From Dallia pectoralis (taxonomy: Eukaryota; Chordata; Actinopteri; Esociformes; Umbridae): 64,000 bases of DNA. A program made the translations under genes and the position numbers. Every line of letters begins with the position of its first letter. Positions within the stretch are counted from its first letter, which is position 1. This document shows positions 24,307-36,765 of this stretch, one piece after another. Location of the stretch: the NCBI GenBank assembly GCA_029465975.1, contig CM055745.1, positions 4,898,204 through 4,962,203 on the forward strand. Direction: 5' to 3'. The notes below the pieces were generated by a model. It did no database searches. It had not been told where the DNA came from and saw only the letters and a list, made by a program, of their open reading frames with translations.

Positions 24307-25145
24307 CCCCATCGCTCCCTCTCTGTCTCCCCCTCCCTCTCTGTGACTCCCCCTCCCTCTCTGTCTCCCCCTCCCTCTCTGTCTCCCCCTCCCTCTCTGT
24401 CTCCCCCTCCCTCTCTGACTCCCCCTCCCTCTGTGACTCCCCCTCCCTCTGTGACTCCCCCTCCCTCTGTGACTCCCCCTCCCTCTGTGACTCCCACTCC
24501 CTCTGTGACTCCCACTCCCTCTGTGTCTCCCCCTCCCTCTCTGTCTCCCCCTCCCTCTCTGTCTCCCCCTCCCTCTCTGTCTCCCCCTCCCTCTCTGTCT
24601 CCCCCCTCCCTCTCTGTCTCCCCCACCCTCTCTGACTCTCCCCACCCTCTCTGTCTCCCCCTCCCTCTGTGACTCCCCCTCCCTCTCTGTGTCCCCCTCC
24701 CTCTCTGTCTCCCCCTCCCTCTCTGTCTCCCCCTCCCTCTCTGTCTCCCCCTCCCTCTCTGTCTCCCCCTCCCTCTCTGACTCTCCCCACCCTCTCTGAC
24801 TCTCCCCACCCTCTCTGACTCTCCCCACCCTCTCTGACTCTCCCCACCCTCTCTGACTCCCCCTCCCTCTCTGTCTCCCCCTCCCTCTGTGACTCCCCCT
24901 CTGTGACTCCCCCCTCTCTGTCTCCCCCCCTCTCTGTCTCCCCCTCCCTCTGTGTCTCCCCCTCCCTCTGAGTCTCCCCTCTCCCTTTGAGTCTCTCCCC
25001 TCCCTCTCTCCCCCTCCCTCTCTGTCTCCCCCTCCCTCTGTGTCTCCCCCTCCCTCTGTGTCTCCCCCTCCCTCTGTGTCTCCCCCTCCCTCTGAGTCTC
25101 CCCCTCCCTCTCTGTCTCCCCCCTCCCTCTGTGTCACCCCCCTCC
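24307..25145. repeat. Polypyrimidine 17-18-bp repeat (839 bp) upstream of jph3 exon 2
   Basis: About 48 copies of CCCTCTCTGTCTCCCCCT and close variants (GTGACT, CTGACT, GAGTCT). In the jph3 transcript this is a purine run of GGGGAGACAGAGAGGGAG units 160-990 nt before the exon 2 acceptor. Mirror-repeat homopurine character could favour triplex DNA. Confidence 0.95.
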
Positions 25146-25431
25146 TTTGGCTGTACAGACAGTTGGGGATCTGGAGAAACCTCATTCATCAGTGGGTGTT
25201 GTCCCAAATATTGCTGGTTAGAATTAAAAGTTAATACCACAAAGTTTTTTTGCTGCTACAATATGACAATGTTAGCCCTGATTCACCAGCCTGTGTGCAC
25301 CTGTAAGATTTCAGCCGAAGGGATGAACTACTGAGCACAGAGTAATGAAAAGAAAAGCAGAGTTAGGAGAGATACAACGAGAGAAACAGAGATAGACTAA
25401 GAAAGGGAAAGATCAGAGAGAAAATTAGAAC

Positions 25432-26694
25432 AGGAGAGATACTCAGTCAGTGAAAGATCAGAGACACTGAGAATGGGAGAGATACTAAGTCAGGGAAAGA
25501 TCAGAGATACTGAGAATGGGAGAGATACTAAGTCAGGGAAAGATCAGAGATACTGAAGAAGGGAGAGATACTAAGTCAGGGAAAGATCAGAGATACTGAA
25601 GATGGGAGAGATACTAAGTTAGGGAAAGATCAGAGATACTGAAGATGGGAGAGATACTAAGTCAGGGAAAGATCAGAGATACTGAAGATGGGAGAGATAC
25701 TAAGTCAGGGAAAGATCAGAGATACTGAAGTTGGGAGAGATACTCAGTCAGGGAAAGATCAGAGATACTGAAGATGGGAGAGATACTCAGTCAAGGAAAG
25801 ATCAGAGATACTGAGAATGGGAGAGATACTCAGTCAGGGAAAGACCAGAGATACTGAAGATGGGAGAGATACTAAGTCAGGGAAAGATCAGAGATACTGA
25901 AGATGGGAGAGATACTAAGTCAGGGAAAGATCAGAGATACTGAAGATGGGAGAGATACTCAGTCAGGGAAAGACCAGAGATACTGAAGATGGGAGAGATA
26001 CTCAGTCATGGAAAGATGAGAGATACTGAAGATGGGAGAGATACTCAGTCAAGGAAAGATCAGAGATACTGAAGATGGGAGAGATACTAAGTCAGGGAAA
26101 GATCAGAGATACTGAAGATGGGAGAGATACTAAGTCAGGGAAAGATCAGAGATACTGAAAATGGGAGAGATACTAAGTCAGGGAAAGATCAGAGATACTG
26201 AAGATGGGAGAGATACTCAGTCAGGGAAAGATCAGAGATACTGAAGATGGGAGAGATACTCAGTCAGGGAAAGATCAGAGATACTGAAGATGGGAGAGAT
26301 ACTAAGTCAGGGAAAGATCAGAGATACTGAAGATGGGAGAGATACTAAGTCAGGAAAAGATCAGAGATACTGAAGATGGGAGAGATACTAAGTCAGGGAA
26401 AGATCAGAGATACTGAAGATGGGAGAGATACTCAGTCAGGGAAAGATCAGAGATACTGAAGATGGGAGAGATACTCAGTCAGGGAAAGATCAGAGATACT
26501 GAAGATGGGAGAGATACTCAGTCAAGGAAAGATCAGAGATACTGAAGATGGGAGAGATACTTAGTCAGGGAAAGATCAGAGATACTGAAGATGGGAGAGA
26601 TACTCAGTCAAGGAAAGATCAGAGATACTGAGAATGGGAGAGATACTCAGTCAGGGAAAGATCAGAGATACTGAGAATGGGAGAGATACTCAGT
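25432..26694. repeat. 43-bp minisatellite, about 29 copies
   Basis: The unit contains GGGAGAGATACTAAGTCAGG and GAAAGATCAGAGATACTGAA. It shows dimorphisms ACTAAG/ACTCAG and GAAGATG/GAGAATG. It is purine-rich on the plus strand. Confidence 0.95.
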
Positions 26695-27819
26695 CTATTA
26701 TAATGTAGTAGTAGTATCCCCTTGTTTCTTTGTCAGACTGCGATCTGACCCTTGTCTGTTGTCTATTGCAGTAATACATTTTTACATTTAAAAAATTATG
26801 TTAGATTTTTTTAGTGAGAATTGTCTTTGTTAAGATTATTAATGTTCTGTCATTGTATCTGTTCATTTTTTTGTGTGTGTCCTTCATGTTTGTTCTATTT
26901 GTGTGTTGAAGTTCCCAAGGCACGCTCAGACCTCAGTCTCAATGGATTTATAAGAGTTAAATAAAAAAGCCATAGTCACCATGTCATCCTGTAACTAATC
27001 AACATGTCCATCCTGTGATTTATCAACATCGTCAGCAGCAATCATTTATGTTACTATTAATGAAACATTCCCATCCCTCAGGTTTCCATTAAATCATCGA
27101 GGATGAATATGAAATGCATGTGTATAGGCAAGAGAATGACACCGCATAACTGACTCCACTGGGAGCAACAGTTCTAAATACCTTTTTGTCAAACCCCGGG
27201 GGGACCTTGGTAGAACAGGCTGTGCAGTAAACAGTTATGAGAAACCATGCTTCATTGAGGATCAATCTAAAATGTGTGTCGTTTATTATTTCAAATGTTA
27301 TTGTTAAGCACATTGATTGGCTTCCATGTCCAAACTGTGCCATTCAAATAAACGTGTTCGCTATGGCAGCTGGTGGTGATGTGCTGCCAACCATTTTGAT
27401 GGATTACGGCTCACTGTGCTCAGGTATTTTTGTTACAGTCTTCAGTTTAGAATGTCTACAGGCTTTTCATTTGGGGATTGCATTGTTTATTTTGCCCATA
27501 CATGTGAATTACTACTGTCTGTGAATAGGCTCAATCCAGTTCTCTCACTGCACACTGGCTTAGTAGTTATTATGTCCGATGTAGCTGTCTTCTTCTTCCA
27601 CTACAGTGTTGCTCAAACTGCAGCATCTCTCTTTTGGTGGTAAAATCTAGATCAATCTGCTGCATCTCCGCTTTGTCTTTTTCGTCTTTCAAACACACCC
27701 AAACAAACAAACACACACACTCCCTGATTGATGGATCTATAGAATCCATCCATGTACAGCACCAGTCAATCTGATACATATTTTGTCCTTTATATTCTGT
27801 TAATAACTGTACAATCACT
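26695..27819. other. Unique intron DNA
   Basis: No motif recognised. Small frames at 27237-27643 have no supporting similarity. Confidence 0.6.
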
Positions 27820-28452
27820 ATTATGTAACAGATCCTCTGATGTAACCGCTTGTCTGCAGTAACCACCCTTATTATGTAACAGATCCTCTGATGTAACCGC
27901 TTGTCTGCAGTAACCACCCTTATTATGTAACAGATCCTCTGATGTAACCGCTTGTCTGCAGTAACCACCCTTATTATGTAACAGATCCTCTGATGTAACC
28001 GCTTGTCTGCAGTAACCACCCTTATTATGTAACAGATCCTCTGATGTAACCGCTTGTCTGCAGTAACCACCCTTATTATGTAACAGATCCTCTGATGTAA
28101 CCGCTTGTCTGCAGTAACCACCCTTATTATGTAACAGATCCTCTAATGTAACCGCTTGTCTGCAGTAACCACCCTTATTATGTAACAGATCCTCTGATGT
28201 AACCGCTTGTCTGCAGTAACCACCCTTATTATGTAACAGATCCTCTAATGTAACCGCTTGTCTGCAGTAACCACCCTTATTATGTAACAGATCCTCTGAT
28301 GTAACCGCTTGTCTGCAGTAACCACCCTTATTATGTAACAGATCCTCTAATGTAACCGCTTGTCTGCAGTTACCACCCTTATTATGTAACAGATCCTCTG
28401 ACGTAACCGCTTGTCTGCAGTAACCACCCTTATTATGTAACAGATTCTCTGA
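27820..28452. repeat. 51-bp minisatellite, about 12 copies
   Basis: The unit contains TGTAACCGCTTGTCTGCAGT and ACCACCCTTATTATGTAACA. The 51-bp length (17 codons) leaves the minus strand open as a 17-residue repeat. Copies are almost identical, with a single dimorphic site CTGATG/CTAATG. Confidence 0.95.
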
Positions 28453-28639
28453 TCCGTCATTAGTCCTCACAAGAATTCTATAACGCGCTGTTTAAGTGTG
28501 AGTTCAGCCTACAAGGGTGATAGATCCTAACCAATCTATGTTTTATGTGTTTTTGGCTCTGCAGTGCACGTTTGGAATTTGGAATTATACCACGGAGTTA
28601 GCTCATTTTTTAAGGCATTATCCTCCAAATCTGATTATC

Positions 28640-29290
28640 AATTTAGCAATGTAGAGTGCATCACATCATGGAACACCTGTACTCTGGTTGACAACAGAAT
28701 GCTCACAATAACGAGGAAAGTACAACTGTCAGACAGATCGGGACTCCAGAAGGTGGGGCGTTAGCACTCACAGAACACTTCACTTAGTGCCAAAACGCAA
28801 GCTTGCCTCAAAAGTCTTAAAGATCTTAAAGATGGTGTTCTGGTGAAAAGTAGACAAGCGATAGAACAATTAAAATATACCAGTGTGAAGAAAGAGCATG
28901 GTGTTGAGGAAGAAGCCGTTTGTTTCCAACCTACGGTGTGTTTGACAAATGCATCAAGTGTTTTTGTATAGCATCATTTAGCAGGGAAATAAACAAAAAA
29001 ACTTGGCCATTGCTAATGAGGATTTGTTCAGGGCAAAATAGGATGTTTCATGACTGGCCAACACAATATCCTGATCTAAATTCAATTATGACATGCCATA
29101 CACTTGCTGAAGACAATACATAAAGCATAAAGTGACCAAAAAAAGCTACAACTGATGGTGGCTGCAGTACAAGCCAGGCAGACCATCACCAGGGAAGACA
29201 TCTATAATCTAGGCATTCATTGCATGCAAATGATATTTGACAATGTGCAGAACATGAATAGGTAAATAAATATTTGTTATATCTGTCTAA
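28640..29290 (+). mobile_element. Tc1-like DNA transposon remnant
   Basis: Degenerate plus-strand transposase. Bases 29041-29085 encode MFHDWPTQYPDLNSI, matching the WPSQSPDLNPIE catalytic-region motif of Tc1 transposases. The 3' part (29155-29240, GGCTGCAGTACAAGCCAGGCAGACCATCACC, and GCATTCATTGCATGCAAATGATA) matches the end of fish Tc1-like genes. Stops and frameshifts throughout. Confidence 0.65.
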
Positions 29291-29429
29291 ATACTTAAAC
29301 ATCCTAACACCAGGAAGAGTACAGGTATGTACAAAATGTGCTTTGCTGTCAAAATGGTCAATCTAACATAAAAGTACGATAAATACCAGATTACTGGAAT
29401 AGAGCCCAGACATGAAGCAACAGAGGCTC

Positions 29430-31270
29430 TGTGTGCGTGTCTAGACTGCGCTGTGCGTGTGAGGACAGCTGCGTACCAACACAGACCAGGGTGAGTTACA
29501 ACAACGACAGACCCTGGTCCACAGCTAAACTTAAACGGCTGCAGTTGGACAGGCGTTCAGGAGCGGGGACTGGGATATATTTAGAGACGCTAAGTACAGC
29601 TATGGTATGGTAGTGAAGGATGCCAAGGGCCTGTAAAGGGAGACATTTAAACAACAGCTCTCCGCCAACAACTCTGCGATGGTTTGAAAAAAAGCCTTCC
29701 AAAAAAACCCTAAATCCCCATATTCCATCAACGACCTGCAGCTTGCTAACAACCTGAATAAGTTCCACTGCAGACTTTAGAGACAAAGGGGCAGACCTGA
29801 CAACATAGCCTCTTCGAATGTGTACTGCCATTATTACCTATCCCCCCACAATCATAGCCCATACGCAGTCCCCCATCTCAATCAACCCCGCCTCTGCTGT
29901 CATTTCTAACAGCTCACTGGAGATTATGCTGCATCCCGTTCTGATTCAAATCTTTCAGCCATCACTTCCCAGTCCCCGAGAAGTCAAGGATCACAGGTCT
30001 TAATGACTGCAGACCCGTTGCCCACCATCGCTGTGGTTATGATGTCATTTGCGTGCCTTGTAGGTGAATTACAGCCGTCTTGTCCAACAGGAGGCATCAC
30101 GTGGGGCTGGGGAAGCACTTGTTGAACTCCCTGACCATCAGCACTGGCCCCAGTTGAGATCCTGTCCTCCCTACTCTTCTCCTTGTACACCAACAGCTGC
30201 ACCTCCACATCTATTTCTGATGGATATGAGTCTGCATACAGGGTGGAGATCAGCTGGTGTCCTGGAGCAGTCTGAACAACTTGAAGCTCAATGCATAAAA
30301 GACAGTGAAGAGATAGTGGACTTCGGGAGAAGCCCTGTAGGCCTGTAATCTATCGCTCTGGGTGGCACCCCAGTTAACTCTGTGGAGTCCTTTCACTTCC
30401 TGGGAAACACCATCGCCCAGGACAGGACTGCTGCTGCTAACGCTAACCAATACTGCTGCTGCTAACGCTAACCAATACTGCTGCTGCTAACGCTAACCAA
30501 TACTGCTGCTGCTAACGCTAACCAATACTGCTGCTGCTAACGCTAACCAATACTGCTGCTGCTAACGCTAACCAATACTGCTGCTGCTAACGCTAACCAA
30601 TACTGCTGCTGCTAACGCTAACCAATACTGCTGCTGCTAACGCTAACCAATACTGCTGCTGCTAACGCTAACCAATACTGCTGCTGCTAACGCTAACCAA
30701 TACTGCTGCTGCTAACGCTAACCAATACTGCTGCTGCTAACGCTAACCAATACTGCTGCTGCTAACGCTAACCAATACTGCTGCTGCTAACGCTAACCAA
30801 TACTGCTGCTGCTAACGCTAACCAATACTGCTGCTGCTAACGCTAACCAATACTGCTGCTGCTAACGCTAACCAATACTGCTGCTGCTAACGCTAACCAA
30901 TACTGCTGCTGCTAACGCTAACCAATACTGCTGCTGCTAACGCTAACCAATACTGCTGCTGCTAACGCTAACACCCAGCAGGATAAAATCTGACTGACAC
31001 TTACATCTCTTCAGAATGGCCCACCTGTCTGGGCCTGTCCTCCTGGTCATGTATTTTTGGAGAAGGTGAAAGACATATTGAGACCAGGTTCTTGAACAAC
31101 CCATATTAGTTTTGCTGTGTCACTGACAGCTTGCCGACATCTGGCCACAACTGGCTGATCCTGCCAGTCAAAAGCTGTGTACCACATGATGGATAAAGCA
31201 CACACGTCAACTGATAGGATTACCTGATGTTCCCGCAGACTGAGACGGACTCATAGAAACTGGAGCAGAA
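29430..31270 (+). mobile_element. Dead Rex1-like LINE, split by a 25-bp array
   Basis: Plus-strand fragments in the order expected for a Rex1/CR1-type ORF2: NNDRPWSTAKLKRLQLDR (29505-29560), the SINDLQLANNL region (29720-29760), the ISNSSLEIMLHPVLIQIF and ITGLND..PV region (29900-30030), SPPYSSPCTPTAAPPHL-type debris of the LSPLLFSLYTN motif, and SVESFHFLGNTIAQD (30375-30425). The 25-bp array then interrupts it, and 31000-31270 continues with downstream sequence (..KAHTST..). There are many stops and the element is inactive. Confidence 0.65.
30428..30972. repeat. 25-bp minisatellite, about 22 identical copies, with CTG triplets
   Basis: The unit starts CTGCTGCTGCTAACGCTAAC and ends CAATA. 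By eye every copy is identical across about 540 bp, the most homogeneous array in the window, implying very recent expansion, active homogenisation or assembly copying. It lies within the dead Rex1-like LINE and within jph3 intron 1. Confidence 0.97.
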
Positions 31271-32384
31271 TTATCCGGGGACATTCAGCTCTGCTCGTTC
31301 TTTCCAGGATCACTTCCTGTTCTTCATCTTACTACTCCTGACCTTCACTCTGTCTCTAATCCTACACGGAAGTTTTGGAGACAGGGGCGGAGACAGGGGG
31401 CGGAGACGGGGGCGGAGACGGGGGGGGAGGCTGGGACGGGTGAATGAGTACTATGGGTGTCTCAGGTTTTGCTGACGCAGCCGATATAATGTCCAGACTC
31501 AAAATATCTTGTTTTGTGTCTGATTTTGAAAACAGCCTCAAACACAGAGAAGTGAATAGTCTTCGATTGACTGTTTAATCATACCCAAATTGGACAATAT
31601 ACAATGAACAAGAATGTAAACGCACCTTTCGAAAGTTTCTCGAATAACCATACATACTGTTAACACGAAGAGCTTCTGCAATTCAAATGACATAGATTAG
31701 AGATTTTTATTCAAGTGACCGTTGCCCCTTAAATGAACCATTACCCTGTACAATATTAATAATGTTTTCGTTCAGTCTACAGTGACTGCAGAATAAGACA
31801 ATAGTGAGTACTCGGTATGCCTGACCTGCCACAGCGAAACATTTCTCGGTGAAGAAGGTCAACAATGGAAACGTAGAGATGGGAAATCTCCCACCCATGA
31901 GTGTGCAGCAATTGTAAATACACACCCAATAGGAAACCATTGACCCATCATCGCTCCAAAGCACCCTAATGTCACAGCCCTAATTAATAAAGTGTAGCAA
32001 GGATCGGCAGCACAAACGCACAGGATCGGCTGACATAGAAACACAATGTCACATTTGTCAATAGCAATGCAATACATTCATAGCATCTGTTACACAGCTA
32101 AAATGTCAGCAAAATGTAACCTCTGGCTCAAATTTAATAAGGGTTTTAAATCGAGAGGCGAGATTTAGTTGGTGAACTGAAACCAGGGCATTCTCTCAGT
32201 GGGATTGAATGGATGCACTTTCATCCGTGGTTTGCCTGTGCCGCATCTCCCACGCCAAACACTTCGCTTTAATAAACGTATATTTAAATTCTGCCTGAGG
32301 ATAGTTGCATCAGGTAACTCGCGCATGCATGGGTGAGAACTCCTAGTTGAGAGGGATCTCTGGGTTATGTTTACGATCAGTAAG
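31271..32384. other. Unique intron DNA with a short G-rich repeat
   Basis: A 12-bp GGAGACGGGGGC motif repeats about four times at 31377-31430. Nothing else is recognised. Confidence 0.6.
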
Positions 32385-32520
32385 CAGTTGGTAGCTCAGT
32401 GGTAGAGTCGTTGCTTTGTTTGTATGATGTCCTGGGTTCAAATCCCAGCTGCTCCCCAGGTCGCTGTTGCTATCGGCCTACCTGGTTAAATGAAGGTTAA
32501 ATTAAAAAAATATATTAAAT
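32385..32520 (+). mobile_element. tRNA-derived SINE (V-SINE-like)
   Basis: The tRNA-related head has an RNA polymerase III A box (TAGCTCAGTGGTAG, 32392-32405) and B box (GGTTCAAATCC, 32435-32445). A body CCCCAGGTCGCTGTTGC and a tail CCTGGTTAAATGAAGG with A-rich end follow. The head lacks a complete cloverleaf and continues into a LINE-type tail, so it is a SINE and not a tRNA gene. Confidence 0.82.
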
Positions 32521-33590
32521 ATATGTTTTTGTGAAAAACAACAAGGGTTCCGAAATATATATTTTTTCATTAGCAAAGTGTCACATGCTGCCTGCGTTTA
32601 AATGTGGACCAGGATGCCTACTAGAATCTTCTGAATATCGTTTAATTTGCGTTTCGGTGTTATTCGAACTCGCAACACTATGTCAACACGAACTCGTGAG
32701 AGGTTGTTCGCCGCAGGACTGCGAGGCGCGTTGTGCTTCAGCTGGACAAAAGGCAGCACAGAAATGGTTAAAATCAACAAAAACAAAAAATCAAAGACGC
32801 GGAAACATCGTGACAACAATGAATTCATAATAGTGTTTCGAGTTTATACACTGTTTGAATATTCCATTCTGGTATGGCATATATTTTGCTAATGTTCCTG
32901 AGTTTACTTAACTTGTAATCAAATGATGGCTCTCATTGATTTATTATAGGGCTCGAAATGATTGAGTAAGTTGAGTCAGCACATGCACTTTAGGGTTATG
33001 TGTGTGTGTGTGTGTGAGTGAAATACCCAAAGAAATACAAGGCAGAAAAACAATGAGTAATGTGCGAGGAAAACAACAAGACAACGCAACAACATTGTTC
33101 TAAGACGAGTCTGAAATGTAACCAGCTTTCATAACGTGTCCACTTATGAAACAGAAGAAAACCCTGAATATTTTTATCTATATTGCTCTATTCTTATGTT
33201 GTATATAGGCACCTTCCTGCCACAGTAAATTCCTTGTCTGTTCAGACATTCATGGTGATTAAACACTTTTCTGATTCTTATAGAACAGACAGAGACGGAC
33301 TGAAATACAAGACAGAATACAGCCAGTGAATCTGTTGCAAAACATCAACATTCAAAATGAGCTGCAGTTGAAAGCAAAATCTCTCAGTAGGCTTAAATCG
33401 ACTATGCATGTTATCCGGTTAAAGGATTTGGTTTTTCGCTTTTTTCCCCGTCACCGTGAGGCGATGGTATGCCCTAGTCTTCCATTTGAGGATTAATACT
33501 CATCGAAAAATCATGAAAATTGAATTACCATTTGATTTCATTACTTTGTAACAGAATCTGGTTCGACAGCAACAGGAAAGGTTCGGGAAT
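32521..33590. other. Unique intron DNA
   Basis: AT-rich; a GT microsatellite at 33000-33018. No coding signal recognised. Confidence 0.6.
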
Positions 33591-35426
33591 TAACTGTGAA
33601 TCCCCTGGTTATCACCAATTCACCATTAAATCCCCCACATGTCTCCATAGACTACATCTAAACAACAAATTAACTGTGAATCCCCTGTTTATCACCAATT
33701 CACCATTAAATCCCCCACATGTCTCCATAGACTACATCTAAATGACAAATTAACTGTGAATCCCCTGTTTATCACCAATTCACCATTAAATCCCCCACAT
33801 GTCTCCATAGACTACATCTAAACAACAAATTAACTGTGAATCCCCTGTTTATCACCAATTCACCATTAAATCCCCCACATGTCTCCATAGACTACATCTA
33901 AACAACAAATTAACTGTGAATCCCCTGGTTATCACCAATTCACCATTAAATCCCCCACATGTCTCCATAGACTACATCTAAACAACAAATTAACTGTGAA
34001 TCCCCTGGTTATCACCAATTCACCATTAAATCCCACACATGTCTCCATAGACTACATCTAAACAACAAATTAACTGTGAATCCCCTGTTTATCACCAATT
34101 CACCATTAAATCCCCCACATGTCTCCATAGACTACATCTAAATGACAAATTAACTGTGAATCCCCTGTTTATCACCAATTCACCATTAAATCCCCCACAT
34201 GTCTCCATAGACTACATCTAAACAACAAATTAACTGTGAATCCCCTGTTTATCACCAAGTCACCATTAAATCCCCCACATGTCTCTATAGACTACATCTA
34301 AACAACAAATTAACTGTGAATCCCCTGTTTATCACCAAGTCACCATTAAATCCCCCACATGTCTCCATAGACTACATCTAAACAACAAATTAACTGTGAA
34401 TCCCCTGGTTATCACCAATTCACCATTAAATCCCCCACATGTCTCCATAGACTACATCTAAACAACAAATTAACTGTGAATCCCCTGTTTATCACCAATT
34501 CACCATTAAATCCCCCACATGTCTCCATAGACTACATCTAAACAACAAATTAACTGTGAATCCCCTGTTTATCACCAATTCACCATTAAATCCCCCACAT
34601 GTATCCATAGACTACATCTAAATGACAAATTAACTGTGAATCCCCTGGTTATCACCAATTCACCATTAAATCCCCCACATGTATCCATAGACTACATCTA
34701 AATGACAAATTAACTGTGAATCCCCTGGTTATCACCAATTCACCATTAAATCCCCCACATGTATCCATAGACTACATCTAAATGACAAATTAACTGTGAA
34801 TCCCCTGGTTATCACCAATTCACCATTAAATCCCCCACATGTCTCCATAGACTACATCTAAACAACAAATTAACTGTGAATCCCCTGTTTATCACCAATT
34901 CACCATTAAATCCCCCACATGTATCCATAGACTACATCTAAACAACAAATTAACTGTGAATCCCCTGGTTATCACCAAGTCACCATTAAATCCCCCACAT
35001 GTCTCCATAGACTACATCTAAACAACAAATTAACTGTGAATCCCCTGTTTATCACCAATTCACCATTAAATCCCCCACATGTCTCTATAGACTACATCTA
35101 AACAACAAATTAACTGTGAATCCCCTGGTTATCACCAATTCACCATTAAATCCCCCACATGTCTCTATAGACTACATCTAAACAACAAATTAACTGTGAA
35201 TCCCCTGTTTATCACCAATTCACCATTAAATCCCCCACATGTCTCCATAGACTACATCTAAATGACAAATTAACTGTGAATCCCCTGTTTATCACCAATT
35301 CACCATTAAATCCCCCACATGTCTCCATAGACTACATCTAAACAACGAATTAACTGTGAATCCCCTGGTTATCACCAAGTCACCATTAAATCCCCCACAT
35401 GTCTCTATAGACTACATCTAAACAAC
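33591..35426. repeat. 80-bp minisatellite, 23 copies
   Basis: The 80-bp unit contains AACTGTGAATCCCCTGTTTA, CACCATTAAATCCCCCACAT and CCATAGACTACATCTAAACA. Scattered dimorphisms (GTTT/GGTT, AATT/AAGT, AACA/AATG, TCTC/TATC) recur in different combinations, evidence of unequal exchange or gene conversion. Confidence 0.97.
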
Positions 35427-35877
35427 TGTGCTGCACCTGTGTGTAAGTCAGGTGTCAAATCAAACAAGACCTGCCAAAGCCAGAAAAACAGTTTCTTTAA
35501 AGAGAATTATTTTGGAAACTCTTGTGTGGTACATTAGCACAATAAATAGTAATATAATAGCATTTTAGCACTTTTTATATAACATACTTTAGTACGTCTT
35601 CAAATATATAGTTTCAGTAGCATTTCAGTCCACATTAAATATGCTCCTAATCTTTTTTAAATATATAACACATTTTAAATATTTTTGACTTAGGACTGCA
35701 GGCCTTCAGAATGGTAATATTCACCAATATACTGTTTGACAATTATTGTCAAGTGAGTTTCCTGTTGATCCCAATACTACCAACCTATTTCATTACCAAT
35801 CACAGATGTTCTAATCTTCATCCATCTTGGTCATTATTGTATAATGTATAGTCCAAGATGCAACCAGAAACACTAGT
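35427..35877. other. AT-rich unique DNA
   Basis: No feature recognised. Confidence 0.6.
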
Positions 35878-36022
35878 TTATTTATTTTAGTATTTATTTA
35901 ACCAGGTAGACCGATTGAGAACAAATTCTCATTAGCAACAGCGACCTGGGGAGAAGCTGGGGATTTGAACCCAGGACATCACAAACAGGAAGCGCGCACA
36001 CTACCACTGAACAACCACCTTA
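35878..36022 (-). mobile_element. tRNA-derived SINE, minus strand
   Basis: Same family as the SINE at 32385 but inverted. On the minus strand it has A-box sequence GTTCAGTGGTAG (36001-36012), B box GGTTCAAATCC (35961-35971), body CTCCCCAGGTCGCTGTTGC, then the AATGAGAATTTGTTCTCAAT segment and the CCTGGTTAAATAAATAC tail. Confidence 0.82.
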
Positions 36023-36765
36023 GAGCAACAACAACAGGTGTTCTACTTAGATAAACAGCTTGGATTTATGGGAAAATACAATAGACAGACACTGTAACCA
36101 TAACCTTTCTGTACATTTCCCTCCCACCCCCCTGTTCTGTCACTGTCTACTGGGGTTTAGCCAGCACATTATTGCCCAAGTAAGTAAACACCATTAGCAG
36201 AGTCAGCCAGCCAATCAGAGTGAGGAACACTGAGTCCCCATGTGACAAGTTGACCTGCTGCATGTCTGTGAGTGTTTCCACAGCAACTTACTGTACAGAG
36301 ACTGAGGCCGCCTGCCACCACTGCTGTAATGCAGCGGAACTGAGATTAGAAAGAGAGAACCACACAGGTGGAGTGTCATTTACTCCAGGTCCGATGAGCA
36401 GGTTGTGCACGGGGCGTTAGCGCAGGTTCGGTTAGTACGATGGAGGTCTATTTTTGATTTCTCATCGTATCGCATACTGTAGTTTTTTGACACAGCAATG
36501 CTGTGCCTGGTAAGATTAAGTGTGGTAAAGTCTTTAATATAGGAACCGATTTCTCGACAAAGTGAAAGTGTGACATGAGATCAGGAACAAATGAACTTCC
36601 CCTGGAGTGTATCCCAGGAAAAATTAGATTATACCCCGTTGTCTACTATTTGCGTCTGGAAGTTTCTAATAGTCTCTGTGGGATTAAAGAGGAGCTACAC
36701 TACTTCTCTCTGACAGGAATTAAGTCTAATATTTAATCACGATTTACCGGTCTAGACCAAGTTTT
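36023..36765. other. Unique intron DNA
   Basis: No gene recognised. The small frame at 36220-36420 is unsupported. Confidence 0.6.

Noticed and set aside
24199..25240. Arg/Gly/Glu-rich minus-strand frames of about 300 codons
   Set aside because: Product of the purine-rich strand of the 17-18-bp repeat. All three frames are open.
27820..28452. CRISPR-like regular repeats (also considered for the other arrays)
   Set aside because: The repeats are head-to-tail with no unique spacers, in a vertebrate genome. They are minisatellites.
32385..32460. tRNA gene
   Set aside because: A and B boxes are present, but no full cloverleaf. The sequence runs into a SINE body and tail, and a sister copy exists at 35878-36022.
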